Source: Clostridia bacterium (GTDB lineage Bacteria > Bacillota > Clostridia > Acetivibrionales > DSM-2933). From it: a stretch of DNA of 64,000 bases. The notes under the pieces were generated by a model. It worked only from the letters and a program-made list of their open reading frames with translations, did not search any database and was not told the origin of the DNA. Below, piece by piece: positions 36,571 to 45,934 of the stretch (position 1 is its first letter; each line of letters begins with the position of its first letter). The stretch covers positions 18,047-82,046 of the forward strand of contig JAOAEJ010000083.1 of assembly GCA_026416815.1 (NCBI GenBank), in the 5' to 3' direction. Both the position numbers and the translations under genes were made by a program.

Positions 36571-37266
36571 ATGGATAAAAGACTGATATATATATCTGAT
36601 GATGAAATCAATATTTGTAATATAATTAAATCCTTTCTTATTAAAGAAGGATTTAATGTTGAAACCTTTAATGATGGACGCTCTATACTTGAAGCTTTCA
36701 ATGCAAAACCTGCAGATTTGCTGGTGATAGATATAATGATGCCGGAAATTGACGGCTTCTCCCTTTGTGCAACTATACGCCAAAAGAGCTCTGTACCCAT
36801 AATCATTGTCTCGGCTAAAGATACCGAGTCGGACAAGATAGCAGGTCTTACTTTGGGCGGTGATGACTACCTTACAAAGCCCTTTAGCCCTATGGAGCTT
36901 ATAGCAAGAGTGAAGAGCATATTCCGAAGAATTGAATTGGACAAAACAAACGTCCGAAATAATCACGTTATAAAGATTTGTGATATTTTGATTAATCCCA
37001 ACACAAAACAGGCTGAGTTTGATGGTAAAAATATAGGGCTTACGGGTATGGAATTCAATTTACTCTATTATCTTGCTGAAAACAAAGACAGAGCCGTGAG
37101 CCGAAATGAGCTTCTGGACAAGCTTTGGGGATTTGAGAACGAAGTGGAAACCCGTGCTACTGATGATATGATAAAAAGGATTCGGAAAAAGCTTTCCATT
37201 GCCGGTTCAGTCTTAAAAATCGATACTGTTTGGGGATTTGGCTTCAAGATAGTAGAAAACATATGA
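36571..37266 (+). CDS. OmpR-family response regulator
   Basis: 231 residues. Receiver domain 1-120 with phospho-acceptor Asp in LLVIDIMMPEIDGF, Thr/Ser switch region IIIVSAKD and Lys in YLTKPFSP. Winged-helix DNA-binding domain about 130-230 (GLTGMEFNLLYYLAENKDRAVSRNELLD). GAGGTG lies about 11 bases before the ATG. It is followed 28 bases later by its histidine kinase. A matching tandem site occurs in front of the glycosyltransferase gene at 30677, a likely target. Confidence 0.94.
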   Translation: MDKRLIYISDDEINICNIIKSFLIKEGFNVETFNDGRSILEAFNAKPADLLVIDIMMPEIDGFSLCATIRQKSSVPIIIVSAKDTESDKIAGLTLGGDDYLTKPFSPMELIARVKSIFRRIELDKTNVRNNHVIKICDILINPNTKQAEFDGKNIGLTGMEFNLLYYLAENKDRAVSRNELLDKLWGFENEVETRATDDMIKRIRKKLSIAGSVLKIDTVWGFGFKIVENI

Positions 37267-37293
37267 GATATCAATGAGACAAGGGATGATGCT

Positions 37294-38772
37294 ATGAATA
37301 GAAAGACGATTAAATGGAAAATTTTTAAATACAATATTACTGTAATCATTGTAATGATTACTTTGGCTACAGTAATATTTAACATTGCTGTACGTATGTA
37401 TATTGAAAGAGATATATTTGGACAACTGAGTAAAATTGCAGCACGTACTGAAGATACTGCTTTGCGACAAGGGCCGGACTTTTTTCCGCCCCATGATGGA
37501 GGCATGCCACCACCGCGACCTCCCCGCCCCCGTGATAAGGAAAGAAATGATCCGCCAAATAATAATGATCCTTACCGATACTACTTTATGTTGGATCGTT
37601 CATTGAGAGAGCCTCTATCTGTTTTAAATGCCGAATATATTTTACTTGATAGTAGCAAAAATATAATAAATCCCTCTCCACACGAGTATTATAATACCTC
37701 TGACGATTTATTAGCCAAAATAATTAGTGAGATAGATAAATCTACTACCTTAAGTAATTCAACATACTTAAACTTTAATTTATCCGGTACTGAATACATA
37801 GCAATCTTAAAACCTGTATCCGAAAAGAATTCATTTGGATTAGGCTGGATAGTAATATACTCTAGCATTCAAAAGGTCAATCAGCTGCGGTTGGGAATAA
37901 ATCTCATACTTTTTGCAATCCTTATCTTATCTGCAATTGTTATTATAATATTCTCTTCCCTTGCTGCAAAAAAAATATCTGCACTATTTTGTTCTCTTAA
38001 TCAGCATATAAGAGCTGTGGCAGAAAGAAACTTCGGTACGAAAATTGATATACCTGTATATGACGAACTACAGGAGTTTGTAAACAACATTAATACTATG
38101 TCTGAAAAGCTTGAAACCTATGATAAAGCACAGAAAACCTTTTTGCAAAATGCTTCCCATGAATTCAGGACCCCGCTTATGTCTATTCAAAGCTATGCTG
38201 AAGGTATAAAATATGACGTGGTAGATAGCGATACTGCTGCGGGTATTATAATTGATGAAACAAAGCGTATGACCCATTTGGTAGAAGATTTACTCTACTT
38301 ATCAAGGCTTGATGCTATTGAAGAAAACTATTGTTTTAACAATTTGGATTTTAATGACTTGCTAAATATCTGTATGGAGCGAATGAATGGACTGGCTACT
38401 AAAAACAATATTAAAATCACAGCGAATAATCTTGATGAAAAGGTTGAAATATGCGCTGATAAAGAAAAGCTGTCACGAGCTATTACCAATATAATCAGCA
38501 ACTGCATAAGATATGCACAAAGCAGCATTGAAATTACTTCCAAGATTATAAACAACAACGTACAAATCAGCATATCGGATGATGGTCCCGGCTTACAATC
38601 AGCTGACCTTCCTAATATTTTCGAAAGGTTTTACAAGGGCAAAAAAGGTAATTTCGGACTTGGTTTGGCAATTACTAAGAATATTATTGAAAAGCATAAT
38701 GGGAAAGTTTGGGCGGAGAATTCCGAATCAGGAGCGGTATTTAAGATAATACTTCCGTCCTCTCATGCTTAA
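37294..38772 (+). CDS. Sensor histidine kinase with Pro-rich extracellular loop
   Basis: 492 residues. Membrane helices at about 13-33 and 204-226 enclose a sensor domain whose start is rich in Pro and Arg (FPPHDGGMPPPRPPRPRD near 63-80). HAMP-like linker, then HisKA with FLQNASHEFRTPL (phospho-acceptor His) at about 282-294, and HATPase_c with N box ITNIISNCIRYA, DDGPGL and GNFGLGLAI. ATG 37294 follows AAGGGATG. It is paired with the regulator at 36571 in one operon. The Pro-rich loop may sense a cell-wall or membrane signal linked to the glycosyltransferase. Confidence 0.93.
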   Translation: MNRKTIKWKIFKYNITVIIVMITLATVIFNIAVRMYIERDIFGQLSKIAARTEDTALRQGPDFFPPHDGGMPPPRPPRPRDKERNDPPNNNDPYRYYFMLDRSLREPLSVLNAEYILLDSSKNIINPSPHEYYNTSDDLLAKIISEIDKSTTLSNSTYLNFNLSGTEYIAILKPVSEKNSFGLGWIVIYSSIQKVNQLRLGINLILFAILILSAIVIIIFSSLAAKKISALFCSLNQHIRAVAERNFGTKIDIPVYDELQEFVNNINTMSEKLETYDKAQKTFLQNASHEFRTPLMSIQSYAEGIKYDVVDSDTAAGIIIDETKRMTHLVEDLLYLSRLDAIEENYCFNNLDFNDLLNICMERMNGLATKNNIKITANNLDEKVEICADKEKLSRAITNIISNCIRYAQSSIEITSKIINNNVQISISDDGPGLQSADLPNIFERFYKGKKGNFGLGLAITKNIIEKHNGKVWAENSESGAVFKIILPSSHA

Positions 38773-38826
38773 TGAAAATTCCATCGAGGTTTTCAAACAA
38801 CCTATAGGTATTTTGTTCAAAAAGCA

Positions 38827-38856
38827 GCCCCTTGGTGATGACTTCTACCAAGGGGC
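38827..38856 (-). terminator. Terminator downstream of the HAD gene
   Basis: GCCCCTTGGT pairs with ACCAAGGGGC around ten bases. On the minus strand GCTTTTTG follows, so it mainly terminates the minus-strand HAD/Pr6Pr transcript; it may also serve the converging two-component operon. Confidence 0.7.
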
Positions 38857-38967
38857 ATAGTATCGAATCTTTCTGATATGTAAATGCTTCATCAAATAAT
38901 ATCAATAGCGCTTTTAGAAAAATGAATTTATTATACCGCTGAAAGTAACTAAGTTTAACTTGATTTT

Positions 38968-39657
38968 CTATAACAAAAATTTCAATTCAGACAGGCATGA
39001 AACCCTACTTTTTATGTCCATATGCAGATTGTTTTTATCGTAAAAAATAGTCTGAAGTCCAAGCTTTCCAGGACCTACATAATCACATATATAGTCATCT
39101 CCTATAAAAGCAATCTTCTGCGCGCGCACACCAGCCTTTTCTATCGCACAGTTATAAATAGATTCATGGGGTTTTCGCCAGCCTACATTAACGGAAGTTA
39201 CTACAAACTGAAAAAACTCACTGATTTGATTTCTTTCAAGTAGCTCTTCAATGCCATCGCTAACCATAAAGTTTGAAACAACAGCTAGTTTGAATTTTTT
39301 GGATAATTGCTCCAGTATGAGCCTTATTTCACTTTTAACATAGCATTTTGCAGAATATGTTTTCCAATAATTATTATATAAACTCTGTGCGACTTCATCT
39401 GCACTATCTGAAAGTTGTCTTAATTTAACTATAGCTTCAAAGCGCCTAAACAACTCATATTCCTTATCCTCAGGCAAGCCTTCCCTTAATGCCTGAGAAG
39501 CATATTTATAGTCCTCATAAAATTCCTCGAAGTCGTGCCAACAGTTCTCAAACCCACACCCATCATACGCCCACAAAGCATATTCGCTCTGTGTAGGCAA
39601 TTCAGTCATATCTATCAAGGTTTCCATACAGTCAAAGAAAATATAATCAATATTGAT
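38968..39657 (-). CDS. HAD-superfamily hydrolase, non-canonical start
   Basis: Haloacid-dehalogenase-type phosphatase of unknown substrate. The first ATG (39627) would remove the catalytic motif; upstream in the same frame the protein reads IDYIFFDCMETLIDM, in which D-C-M-E-T is HAD motif I (DxxxT with Met in place of the second Asp). Motif II is AVVSNF, the motif III Lys is in WRKPHESIY, and motif IV is FIGDDYICD. Between the in-frame TAG just upstream and motif I there is no ATG, GTG or TTG. GGGGGAG ends six bases before an ATC (39657) and 12 before an ATT (39651), so initiation at one of these is my best guess. A start-codon mutation or sequencing error is the alternative. Confidence 0.72.
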   Translation of the reverse strand: MNIDYIFFDCMETLIDMTELPTQSEYALWAYDGCGFENCWHDFEEFYEDYKYASQALREGLPEDKEYELFRRFEAIVKLRQLSDSADEVAQSLYNNYWKTYSAKCYVKSEIRLILEQLSKKFKLAVVSNFMVSDGIEELLERNQISEFFQFVVTSVNVGWRKPHESIYNCAIEKAGVRAQKIAFIGDDYICDYVGPGKLGLQTIFYDKNNLHMDIKSRVSCLSELKFLL

Positions 39658-39685
39658 ACAAAACTCCCCCTACAAAATATTTTAA

Positions 39686-40372
39686 CTAATCTATATTAAA
39701 ATCAACTTTATTGTTTAATGGCTCAGATTTACCCCTTCTAAGTATGAACAAGAAAAGTATTAACGACATTACCACTGTAAAAACAGTGAGCACACCGACC
39801 ATTAAAAAGACATTTACCCATCCTCCCATTTTGTTGGGGTCAATAAAGGAATAGGTATAGTAGCTGCTTAATAAACCTCTTATTGAGTGAAATATGAAAT
39901 ACGTAAATGGAATGACAATAGGGTAAAAAATATGCTGCTTTTTTAACTCGCTGTGAGGCCTAACAAAAAGATAATCTGCAATTGCAGCAACCGGCACAAT
40001 CAAATGGTTTAGATAGGTATTGGACAGATCGTAATAGTAAAGAAACGGTGTTAAGTTTCCCGTCTCCAATAAACCATTCAAAGTTACCATATAATTTGCA
40101 TGAAGGTACAGAAAATACATACTACCCGTAATTGTAATTGCAGCTGCACTCATAAGTCGAAATACTTCAAAGCTTTGTTCTTGAAGCCTTTTCGGTTTCT
40201 GAGCTGCCAGAAACCAGTAAATTGCCATAATAAGATTTGTCTGAATGGTGTAATATGTCAACCTATTCCAGTTTATACCGCCGTCGCCTATAACCATACG
40301 TGGAAATACACTTATCAGAATGAGAATACAAATTAAATATTTTAAATAAATAATACCTTTCTTACCGTTCAT
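39686..40372 (-). CDS. Pr6Pr family membrane protein
   Basis: 228-residue integral membrane protein with six or seven hydrophobic helices and the Pr6Pr-type arrangement (YYTIQTNLIMAIYWFLA near 41-57, NHLIVPVAAIADYLFV near 121-136, a hydrophobic PYTYFIFHSIRG-like segment near 155-166). Function unknown. GGAGGAG lies just upstream of ATG 40372. The HAD gene follows 28 bases downstream, so the two are probably co-transcribed. Confidence 0.8.
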   Translation of the reverse strand: MNGKKGIIYLKYLICILILISVFPRMVIGDGGINWNRLTYYTIQTNLIMAIYWFLAAQKPKRLQEQSFEVFRLMSAAAITITGSMYFLYLHANYMVTLNGLLETGNLTPFLYYYDLSNTYLNHLIVPVAAIADYLFVRPHSELKKQHIFYPIVIPFTYFIFHSIRGLLSSYYTYSFIDPNKMGGWVNVFLMVGVLTVFTVVMSLILFLFILRRGKSEPLNNKVDFNID

Positions 40373-40451
40373 CTTACTCCTCCATAATTATGATACTAAA
40401 ACAATACTCCATTGCAGTAGTAAATCCAGTATTATTTCTCTCCCAAATTTA

Positions 40452-41363
40452 CTACGTATTTCTCCAATTTGGATTAAATCTGTATAACTTTGAGGGTCTA
40501 TGCCCTGCATCTTTTGTAAACTGATCGGTTTCTATAACCATGTCTGCTATCTTTCTCCTGAAAGCAGCAGCAAGCAGCTCCTTGTTTAAGATAATCTCGT
40601 GTACCTGCTGGAGCTCCGTCAAGGTGAAGAGTTCCGGCATAAGATTAAATGCTATATCCGTATATTCAATCTTATTCCTAAGTCTCTCAATTGCGTATTC
40701 AATCATTTTAGCATGATCGAATGCAATACCTTTAGAATCAATAATTTCCCTATTTACTTTTGTGATTTTGCCTTCTGCTTCTTCAATAATTCTTACGGTA
40801 GCACTCAATGAGTCTGCATTATTTGTAAGCTTAACCTCAATGTGTTTTTCTAATATAAAACCTTTTTCGGTTATTGTTTTCTCTTTTTTTAATACAGCAT
40901 ATTTAACATTAAACCACACTGCGTCATCGGCATCATCCCCGGCTCTCACATCTAGCGAGGCACTATCAACGAGCGCCATATACGAACAGCTAATAACTCT
41001 AGTACGAGGGTCTCTATTTACATCCCCCCATGTATAAAGCTGCTCCATATAAATGTTGTCAACGTTAGTTTCAGTTTTAAGCTCCCGAATGGCTGCTTCA
41101 TCAACACTCTCATTTATTGCTACAAAGCCTCCGGGTAAAGCCCATTGAGCAATATAGGGATGGTCTCCCCTTTTAATCATAAGCAGCTTTAATGATTTCT
41201 CCGGCAGCTTCCTATAATTCTCTTCTTCTTCATTCATTACAGTAAATATCAGCATATCTACCGTTACAGACGATCTTTCATATATGCTCGCGTCATACTT
41301 CTGTAAAAATTCTTCTTCAGTAAGCCTGTGCTTATTTTTAAGTAATTCTTTTTCCACTCTCAT
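40452..41363 (-). CDS. NrtR-like Nudix-related transcriptional regulator
   Basis: 303 residues: a Nudix-like sensor domain (about 30-170) and a C-terminal winged helix (about 225-300, with FTLTELQQVHEII and AAFRRKIADM). The Nudix box GGFVAINESVDEAAIRELKT... has Thr and Asn where a catalytic box has Glu and Gly, typical of NrtR repressors that bind ADP-ribose or related NAD metabolites without hydrolysing them. No NAD genes are nearby, so the target is unknown. The start is uncertain between ATG 41363, the preceding GTG and a GTG two codons on. A consensus promoter lies at 41414-41442. Confidence 0.85.
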   Translation of the reverse strand: MRVEKELLKNKHRLTEEEFLQKYDASIYERSSVTVDMLIFTVMNEEEENYRKLPEKSLKLLMIKRGDHPYIAQWALPGGFVAINESVDEAAIRELKTETNVDNIYMEQLYTWGDVNRDPRTRVISCSYMALVDSASLDVRAGDDADDAVWFNVKYAVLKKEKTITEKGFILEKHIEVKLTNNADSLSATVRIIEEAEGKITKVNREIIDSKGIAFDHAKMIEYAIERLRNKIEYTDIAFNLMPELFTLTELQQVHEIILNKELLAAAFRRKIADMVIETDQFTKDAGHRPSKLYRFNPNWRNT

Positions 41364-41413
41364 CACCTACACCATTGATTTTAATCCTATGTTGCTAACT
41401 TTTTGTTAATATC

Positions 41414-41442
41414 ATTGTATTAGCTATTTTAACCATTGTCAA
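41414..41442 (-). promoter_or_regulatory. SigA promoter of the NrtR-like gene
   Basis: On the minus strand TTGACA and TACAAT with a 17-base spacer, 50 bases upstream of the start. Confidence 0.75.
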
Positions 41443-41540
41443 TGTTTTATCAAAGTATAAATTCTTCCCCCCCACAGACAATGATTTATGCAATACCTTC
41501 TAAAATATACTTAACTAAATTCTGAGGATATTCCAAAATA

Positions 41541-41581
41541 AAAACCAAGTTTACGATTGAATTCTATCATAAACTTGGTTT
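41541..41581 (-). terminator. Terminator of the 41612-44444 two-component operon
   Basis: AAAACCAAGTTTA pairs with TAAACTTGGTTTT around a 16-base loop, 30 bases after the kinase stop. Confidence 0.8.
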
Positions 41582-41611
41582 TGTAATATGAATCTCTTAT
41601 AGATAACCAAA

Positions 41612-43762
41612 CTAAGCTTTATTAAATTTTATTGTAACCTTAAACAAATCACCATCAGTACTTATTTTAAAAGTTCCTCTGCATGCAGTAACGTAGCTCT
41701 CTGCAATTGCAAGACCAAGTCCGTTTCCTTCTGTTGTCCTTGCTTTATCTCCACGTACAAAGCGCTCAACAATTTCGTCATCCCTGAAATTCATTTCATA
41801 GTTTGCAATATTTTTAAATTCGATTAATATACTATTATTCTCTTCATATACGTTTATATAGACCCTTGTATTAGCCAATGAATACTTTATGATATTCAAA
41901 ACTAGATTTTCAAAAACTCTAGAAAGTCGTTTGCCGTCTGCAGTAATATTCATATCCCCATCTTGAATACTAACCTTAAAGTCAAGCCCCGATGTAGATA
42001 TTTGTTCATCATACTCTGCAAGAGACTGTCTCAAAAGAACCGCTATGTCTATCCTTTCCATTTCAACAGTGATATTTCCACTTTGCAACTTGGATATTTC
42101 GAATAAATCCTGTGTCAGATTTTTTAACTTTTCGCTCTTTTGCTTTAAAACTTTGACATAATCATTCGCCTCTTCCGGGGTTAGATTTTCCTTTGAGAGC
42201 AAATCGACATAGTTAATGATTGAGGTCAATGGTGTTTTTAAATCATGTGATACGTTTGTTATAAGCTCCGACTTCATTCTCTCGGCTTTTATCTCCTTTT
42301 GTACGGCGCTTTTTAGTCCGTCGGCTATTGCATTTATGTCCTTTGCCAACTTTGCCAGCGTACCCTCACCTTTTATATCTATTATATAATCCAATTGGCC
42401 GTTCTTTATTTCCTGTACCCCTTTTGCAATATTAGCAAATGGCTTCATTCTTAATATTATATAGTATATTGCCACAACAGTTAGTGCACAAAGTATAAGG
42501 AATAGAAGCAACGAAAAGACTGAATTTATTGCTACCATCAATACTGTCAGTACAAATACTGCAGTAACACCCACTATAACAGCAGCTGCAACTTTAACAA
42601 ATAGAGGACCTGAGCTCAGTATGGTTCTTACTATATCTCTAAATTTAGTCAATATAGTATAAATCATACTATGCCTGATAAGTGTTTTATTTTTAAACTG
42701 TCTTACCAGTGATAACAATAGTCCTAAAACAATGCTGCAGGAAATAAGATTAAATAGTTGTAACACCATAAAGTCTGGCTGGATACTTGCAAAGGATGTA
42801 ATAGGGTAATCTACTAATTTGTTTTGAATAAACTCTATAAATATTGCTGCCCACGCAATTATAATACTGACAGTAATAGCAATATTTATATCAGTATATA
42901 TCCTATCTATCGCTATAAAATGAACTTCTTTATCGTTTGCTTTCCTTCCTGCTCTCCATACAAGATACAACAAGGCAAGTAACATAATCAACACTATCCA
43001 TAGGATGATTGTAATTCCCTGTTGCCAATAAGTATGTTGTTTATCCCATTCTTCTTGCCTTTCTGCAAGATATTCATCAGTTACAGCAATGTATATTTTA
43101 TTGCCAACTGCATAATTCATTGTTTCAGGTACATAAAATGAGTCCATATTGGCTTTCATTGACGGACTTACTTGGGTCCCATCTTTATCAAACAAATAGT
43201 ATGCTTTAAACCCCGTAAAATATCTCCGCTCTGTTTGATTACAATTCGTATAGGTATTTTCACCATTTGTTGCATAATAGTATAAACCCTCTTTGTTATT
43301 TACCCTTTGCAGAAGAGAATAAAAGACTTGCAGCTCCCTTTCCACCAAGGAATTATATATGCTATCTATTATTTCTTGATTTTCCTTTAGAAACCGTTCT
43401 TTCATGGTCGGGTACATACTACTGTTTGATCCCATTTGGCTTTCGATTTGATTGTACCATTCAAAATAAGCTTGCTGTTTCCTATTCTCAAACTCTACTT
43501 TATCTATTGTATTGCCTTTTCTAATATTATCCTCGTTTTTATATTTCAAAAGATTGATTAGCCCTGTATAAAAGTTTTGTTGATAATAAAATAAATCTCT
43601 GGACTTCAAGTAATCACGTTCTGAAAAAGAACCAAACCCATTCGAATTGTTTACTAAGTTTGCAAATATCGTTGCAGAAAGCGCAAAACATATGATTACA
43701 AGCAAAAACGCAATTCCTTTTGTAACAGGAGAGTAACTAATTCTTTTCAATTTTGTATCCAA
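41612..43762 (-). CDS. Sensor histidine kinase with multi-helix membrane domain
   Basis: 716 residues, long for a HisKA kinase. Helix 1 at about 13-32, an extracellular domain to about 240, then roughly six further helices between 245 and 435 (ITIILWIVLIMLLALLYLVW; ISCSIVLGLLLSLV; AAAVIVGVTAVFVLTVLMVA). HAMP-like segment, HisKA with ELITNVSHDLKTPLTS, and HATPase_c with NLVLNIIKYS and GNGLGLAIAESY. The canonical DxGxG box appears weak in the aligned region (IEFKNIANYE); this kinase type often lacks it. The start overlaps the regulator gene by 26 bases. Confidence 0.9.
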   Translation of the reverse strand: MDTKLKRISYSPVTKGIAFLLVIICFALSATIFANLVNNSNGFGSFSERDYLKSRDLFYYQQNFYTGLINLLKYKNEDNIRKGNTIDKVEFENRKQQAYFEWYNQIESQMGSNSSMYPTMKERFLKENQEIIDSIYNSLVERELQVFYSLLQRVNNKEGLYYYATNGENTYTNCNQTERRYFTGFKAYYLFDKDGTQVSPSMKANMDSFYVPETMNYAVGNKIYIAVTDEYLAERQEEWDKQHTYWQQGITIILWIVLIMLLALLYLVWRAGRKANDKEVHFIAIDRIYTDINIAITVSIIIAWAAIFIEFIQNKLVDYPITSFASIQPDFMVLQLFNLISCSIVLGLLLSLVRQFKNKTLIRHSMIYTILTKFRDIVRTILSSGPLFVKVAAAVIVGVTAVFVLTVLMVAINSVFSLLLFLILCALTVVAIYYIILRMKPFANIAKGVQEIKNGQLDYIIDIKGEGTLAKLAKDINAIADGLKSAVQKEIKAERMKSELITNVSHDLKTPLTSIINYVDLLSKENLTPEEANDYVKVLKQKSEKLKNLTQDLFEISKLQSGNITVEMERIDIAVLLRQSLAEYDEQISTSGLDFKVSIQDGDMNITADGKRLSRVFENLVLNIIKYSLANTRVYINVYEENNSILIEFKNIANYEMNFRDDEIVERFVRGDKARTTEGNGLGLAIAESYVTACRGTFKISTDGDLFKVTIKFNKA

Positions 43763-44444
43763 TTCCCCACACCACCTTTAAATATTTTGGTTCTTTGGGA
43801 TTAATCTCAATTTTTTCTCGAATGCGGCGTATATGTACTGCAATTGTGTTGTCATTAACAACCACCTCTTCGTTCCATACCTTACGGTATATTTCCTCTG
43901 CGGAAAAAACCCGATTTGGATTTCTACATAGAAGCTCCAGTATCCCATATTCAAGGGGAGTAATTCTAGCTAGTTCACCATCCACCGAAACAGTTTTACT
44001 CTCTGTATCCAGCTCCAATCCTCCAATTACAATTTTGGAATTGTTTTGTGCCATATTCCCAAGTGTGGTATAGCGCCTTAATTGAGATTTTACCCTTGCT
44101 ATAAGTTCTAAAGGATTGAAGGGTTTTGTTATGTAATCATCGGCTCCCATTGTAAGTCCTAAGATTTTGTCAGTATCCTCTGATTTGGCTGATACCAGGA
44201 TAATAGGAATGTTTTTGTCTTCACGTATTTTTAACGTTGCTTTTATTCCATCAAGTTTTGGCATCATTATATCCAATAGAAGAAGATGAATAGGTGTGGA
44301 GTTTATAATTTGAAGTGCTTCCAAGCCGTCATAGGCCTTTAAAACATTATAACCCTCGTTTTTAAGGTATATAAATATACTTTCAACGATGTCCTTATCA
44401 TCGTCCACTACTAAGATATTATATTTTTCTATGATAATCACCAC
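43737..44444 (-). CDS. OmpR-family response regulator
   Basis: About 233-235 residues. Receiver domain with acidic pocket VVDDDKDIVE, phospho-acceptor in LLLLDIMMPKLDGI, and KPFNPLE. Winged helix with RITPLEYGILELLCRNPNRVFSAEEIYRKVW. The start is awkward: two consecutive GTG codons (44444, 44441) lie inside the AAAGGTGG ribosome site itself, and the next codons are ATT, ATC and ATA. The second GTG or a near-cognate codon is used. It is the first gene of the operon with the 716-residue kinase. Confidence 0.92.
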   Translation of the reverse strand: MVIIIEKYNILVVDDDKDIVESIFIYLKNEGYNVLKAYDGLEALQIINSTPIHLLLLDIMMPKLDGIKATLKIREDKNIPIILVSAKSEDTDKILGLTMGADDYITKPFNPLELIARVKSQLRRYTTLGNMAQNNSKIVIGGLELDTESKTVSVDGELARITPLEYGILELLCRNPNRVFSAEEIYRKVWNEEVVVNDNTIAVHIRRIREKIEINPKEPKYLKVVWGIGYKIEKN

Positions 44445-44549
44445 CTTTTATTTGATTGCCCTCATCCTTATATTCTAAAGTATAAATGGCAATTATTACG
44501 AAAATATTTATATAATTATTAAGAATTTATGAAGATTGGCTTTTCATCC

Positions 44550-45929
44550 TTAATTCGCTTTCGGCAATCTAATAATAACAGCCGTACCTTTGCCCTTCTT
44601 ACTTTTAATAACCATCTCTCCGTGATGAGCTGCAACTATACTTTTCACGATGATAAGCCCTAGTCCATGCGTTTGATTTATAGTGGGCTTAAAAAAATCC
44701 TTTTGATTAAGGTGGTTTTTCTTTTCCTCCGAAATGCCGTACCCGTCATCTGCTATTATAATAGATACACTTTCCGATTTATTATTAAGTTTCGGAACAA
44801 TTACCAAAATGATGCAATCTGCTTTATTATGCTTTACACTATTCATAATTAAGTTTAGCAGCGCCCTTTCAAATAACTTTTTATCCATCAACGCTGCTGC
44901 ATTTTCATCCTCAATCATAATCTTGATTTTACAATTTTCAACAATACTGCTGTTAATACAGCTTGCCGCAGCTTCCCTGGCTATACTACCTAACCTCACA
45001 ATTGAAAGTTCTAATGGCTGCATATCATATTGCAGTGAAGTTGCAAGATTTAAATTTGAAACTAGTTCTCGTAATCTTATTGCATTTTCTGTGATTATTT
45101 TCGCCTGTGACCGTACTTCCTCTGACAGAACAGAGTCTTCTTCAATTACTGCAGAATATCCTAAAATCATAGATAGGGGTGTTCTAACATCATGTGAAAT
45201 CCCAGCAATCCAATTCTTAATAGCATTATCACGTTGCCTAATTTCATTGTTTTTCTCAACCATTGCTATGGAGGTTTTATTGATACTATCAGCCAAATCT
45301 TTGTATATTCCCTTCTCTTTCAAGAAAACTTCCTGTTCCTGCTTCAATGAGAAAATCCCATCTATGAGGCGCTTTATAGGGTTGGTTAATCGTCTTCCCA
45401 AAAATATAAAAAGTACTATTGCAGCTATAATGTTCAAAAATATAATCCATAAGAAAATCCGTGGAAATGATTCTGAGTAAAAAGACCAGTTGTATTTTAT
45501 TATGGAATTTTTAGGATACCCAAGTATAACAAGGTTTTTATTACTTTCCCACACAAACACAGGATAATCATTTAAATAATTCTTAGATAGTTTAGCTATA
45601 GAGCTAAGCGAATAATGACTCTCTATATCCTTTGGTTTATTCCTGCTATTATATATGACATCACCTGCCGGATTAACAAGCTGTACCCAAAGGTTGTTCC
45701 TATTGATTATTTCTTCTGTCAGAACCGTCAATCTCCCGTTATTATGGCTTAATTCCCGTGCAATGGCTTTTACTGTTTTGGTCGGCTCTTGCTGTGATAA
45801 ATTATAGCGTGTAAAGAAAATCAAGAAGATATAGTTTATCATTACCATAAGGAAGGCGATTAGAATTACTGTAAATGTAAACCTTATAGTTATCCCCATT
45901 GATTTGCTGTGAGTTCTAAAAAGCTTCAA
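44550..45929 (-). CDS. Sensor histidine kinase
   Basis: 459 residues. Membrane helices about 14-36 and 156-176 flank a short extracellular domain. HAMP follows, then HisKA at NWIAGISHDVRTPLSMI and HATPase_c with LLNLIMNSVKHN, ADDGYGIS and THGLGLIIVKS. The start is TTG 45929, with AGGAGG eight bases upstream. It follows its response regulator after five bases, so the pair is one operon. The operon diverges from an alpha/beta hydrolase gene that carries an OmpR-type tandem site. Confidence 0.92.
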   Translation of the reverse strand: MKLFRTHSKSMGITIRFTFTVILIAFLMVMINYIFLIFFTRYNLSQQEPTKTVKAIARELSHNNGRLTVLTEEIINRNNLWVQLVNPAGDVIYNSRNKPKDIESHYSLSSIAKLSKNYLNDYPVFVWESNKNLVILGYPKNSIIKYNWSFYSESFPRIFLWIIFLNIIAAIVLFIFLGRRLTNPIKRLIDGIFSLKQEQEVFLKEKGIYKDLADSINKTSIAMVEKNNEIRQRDNAIKNWIAGISHDVRTPLSMILGYSAVIEEDSVLSEEVRSQAKIITENAIRLRELVSNLNLATSLQYDMQPLELSIVRLGSIAREAAASCINSSIVENCKIKIMIEDENAAALMDKKLFERALLNLIMNSVKHNKADCIILVIVPKLNNKSESVSIIIADDGYGISEEKKNHLNQKDFFKPTINQTHGLGLIIVKSIVAAHHGEMVIKSKKGKGTAVIIRLPKAN

Positions 45930-45934
45930 AGCTC

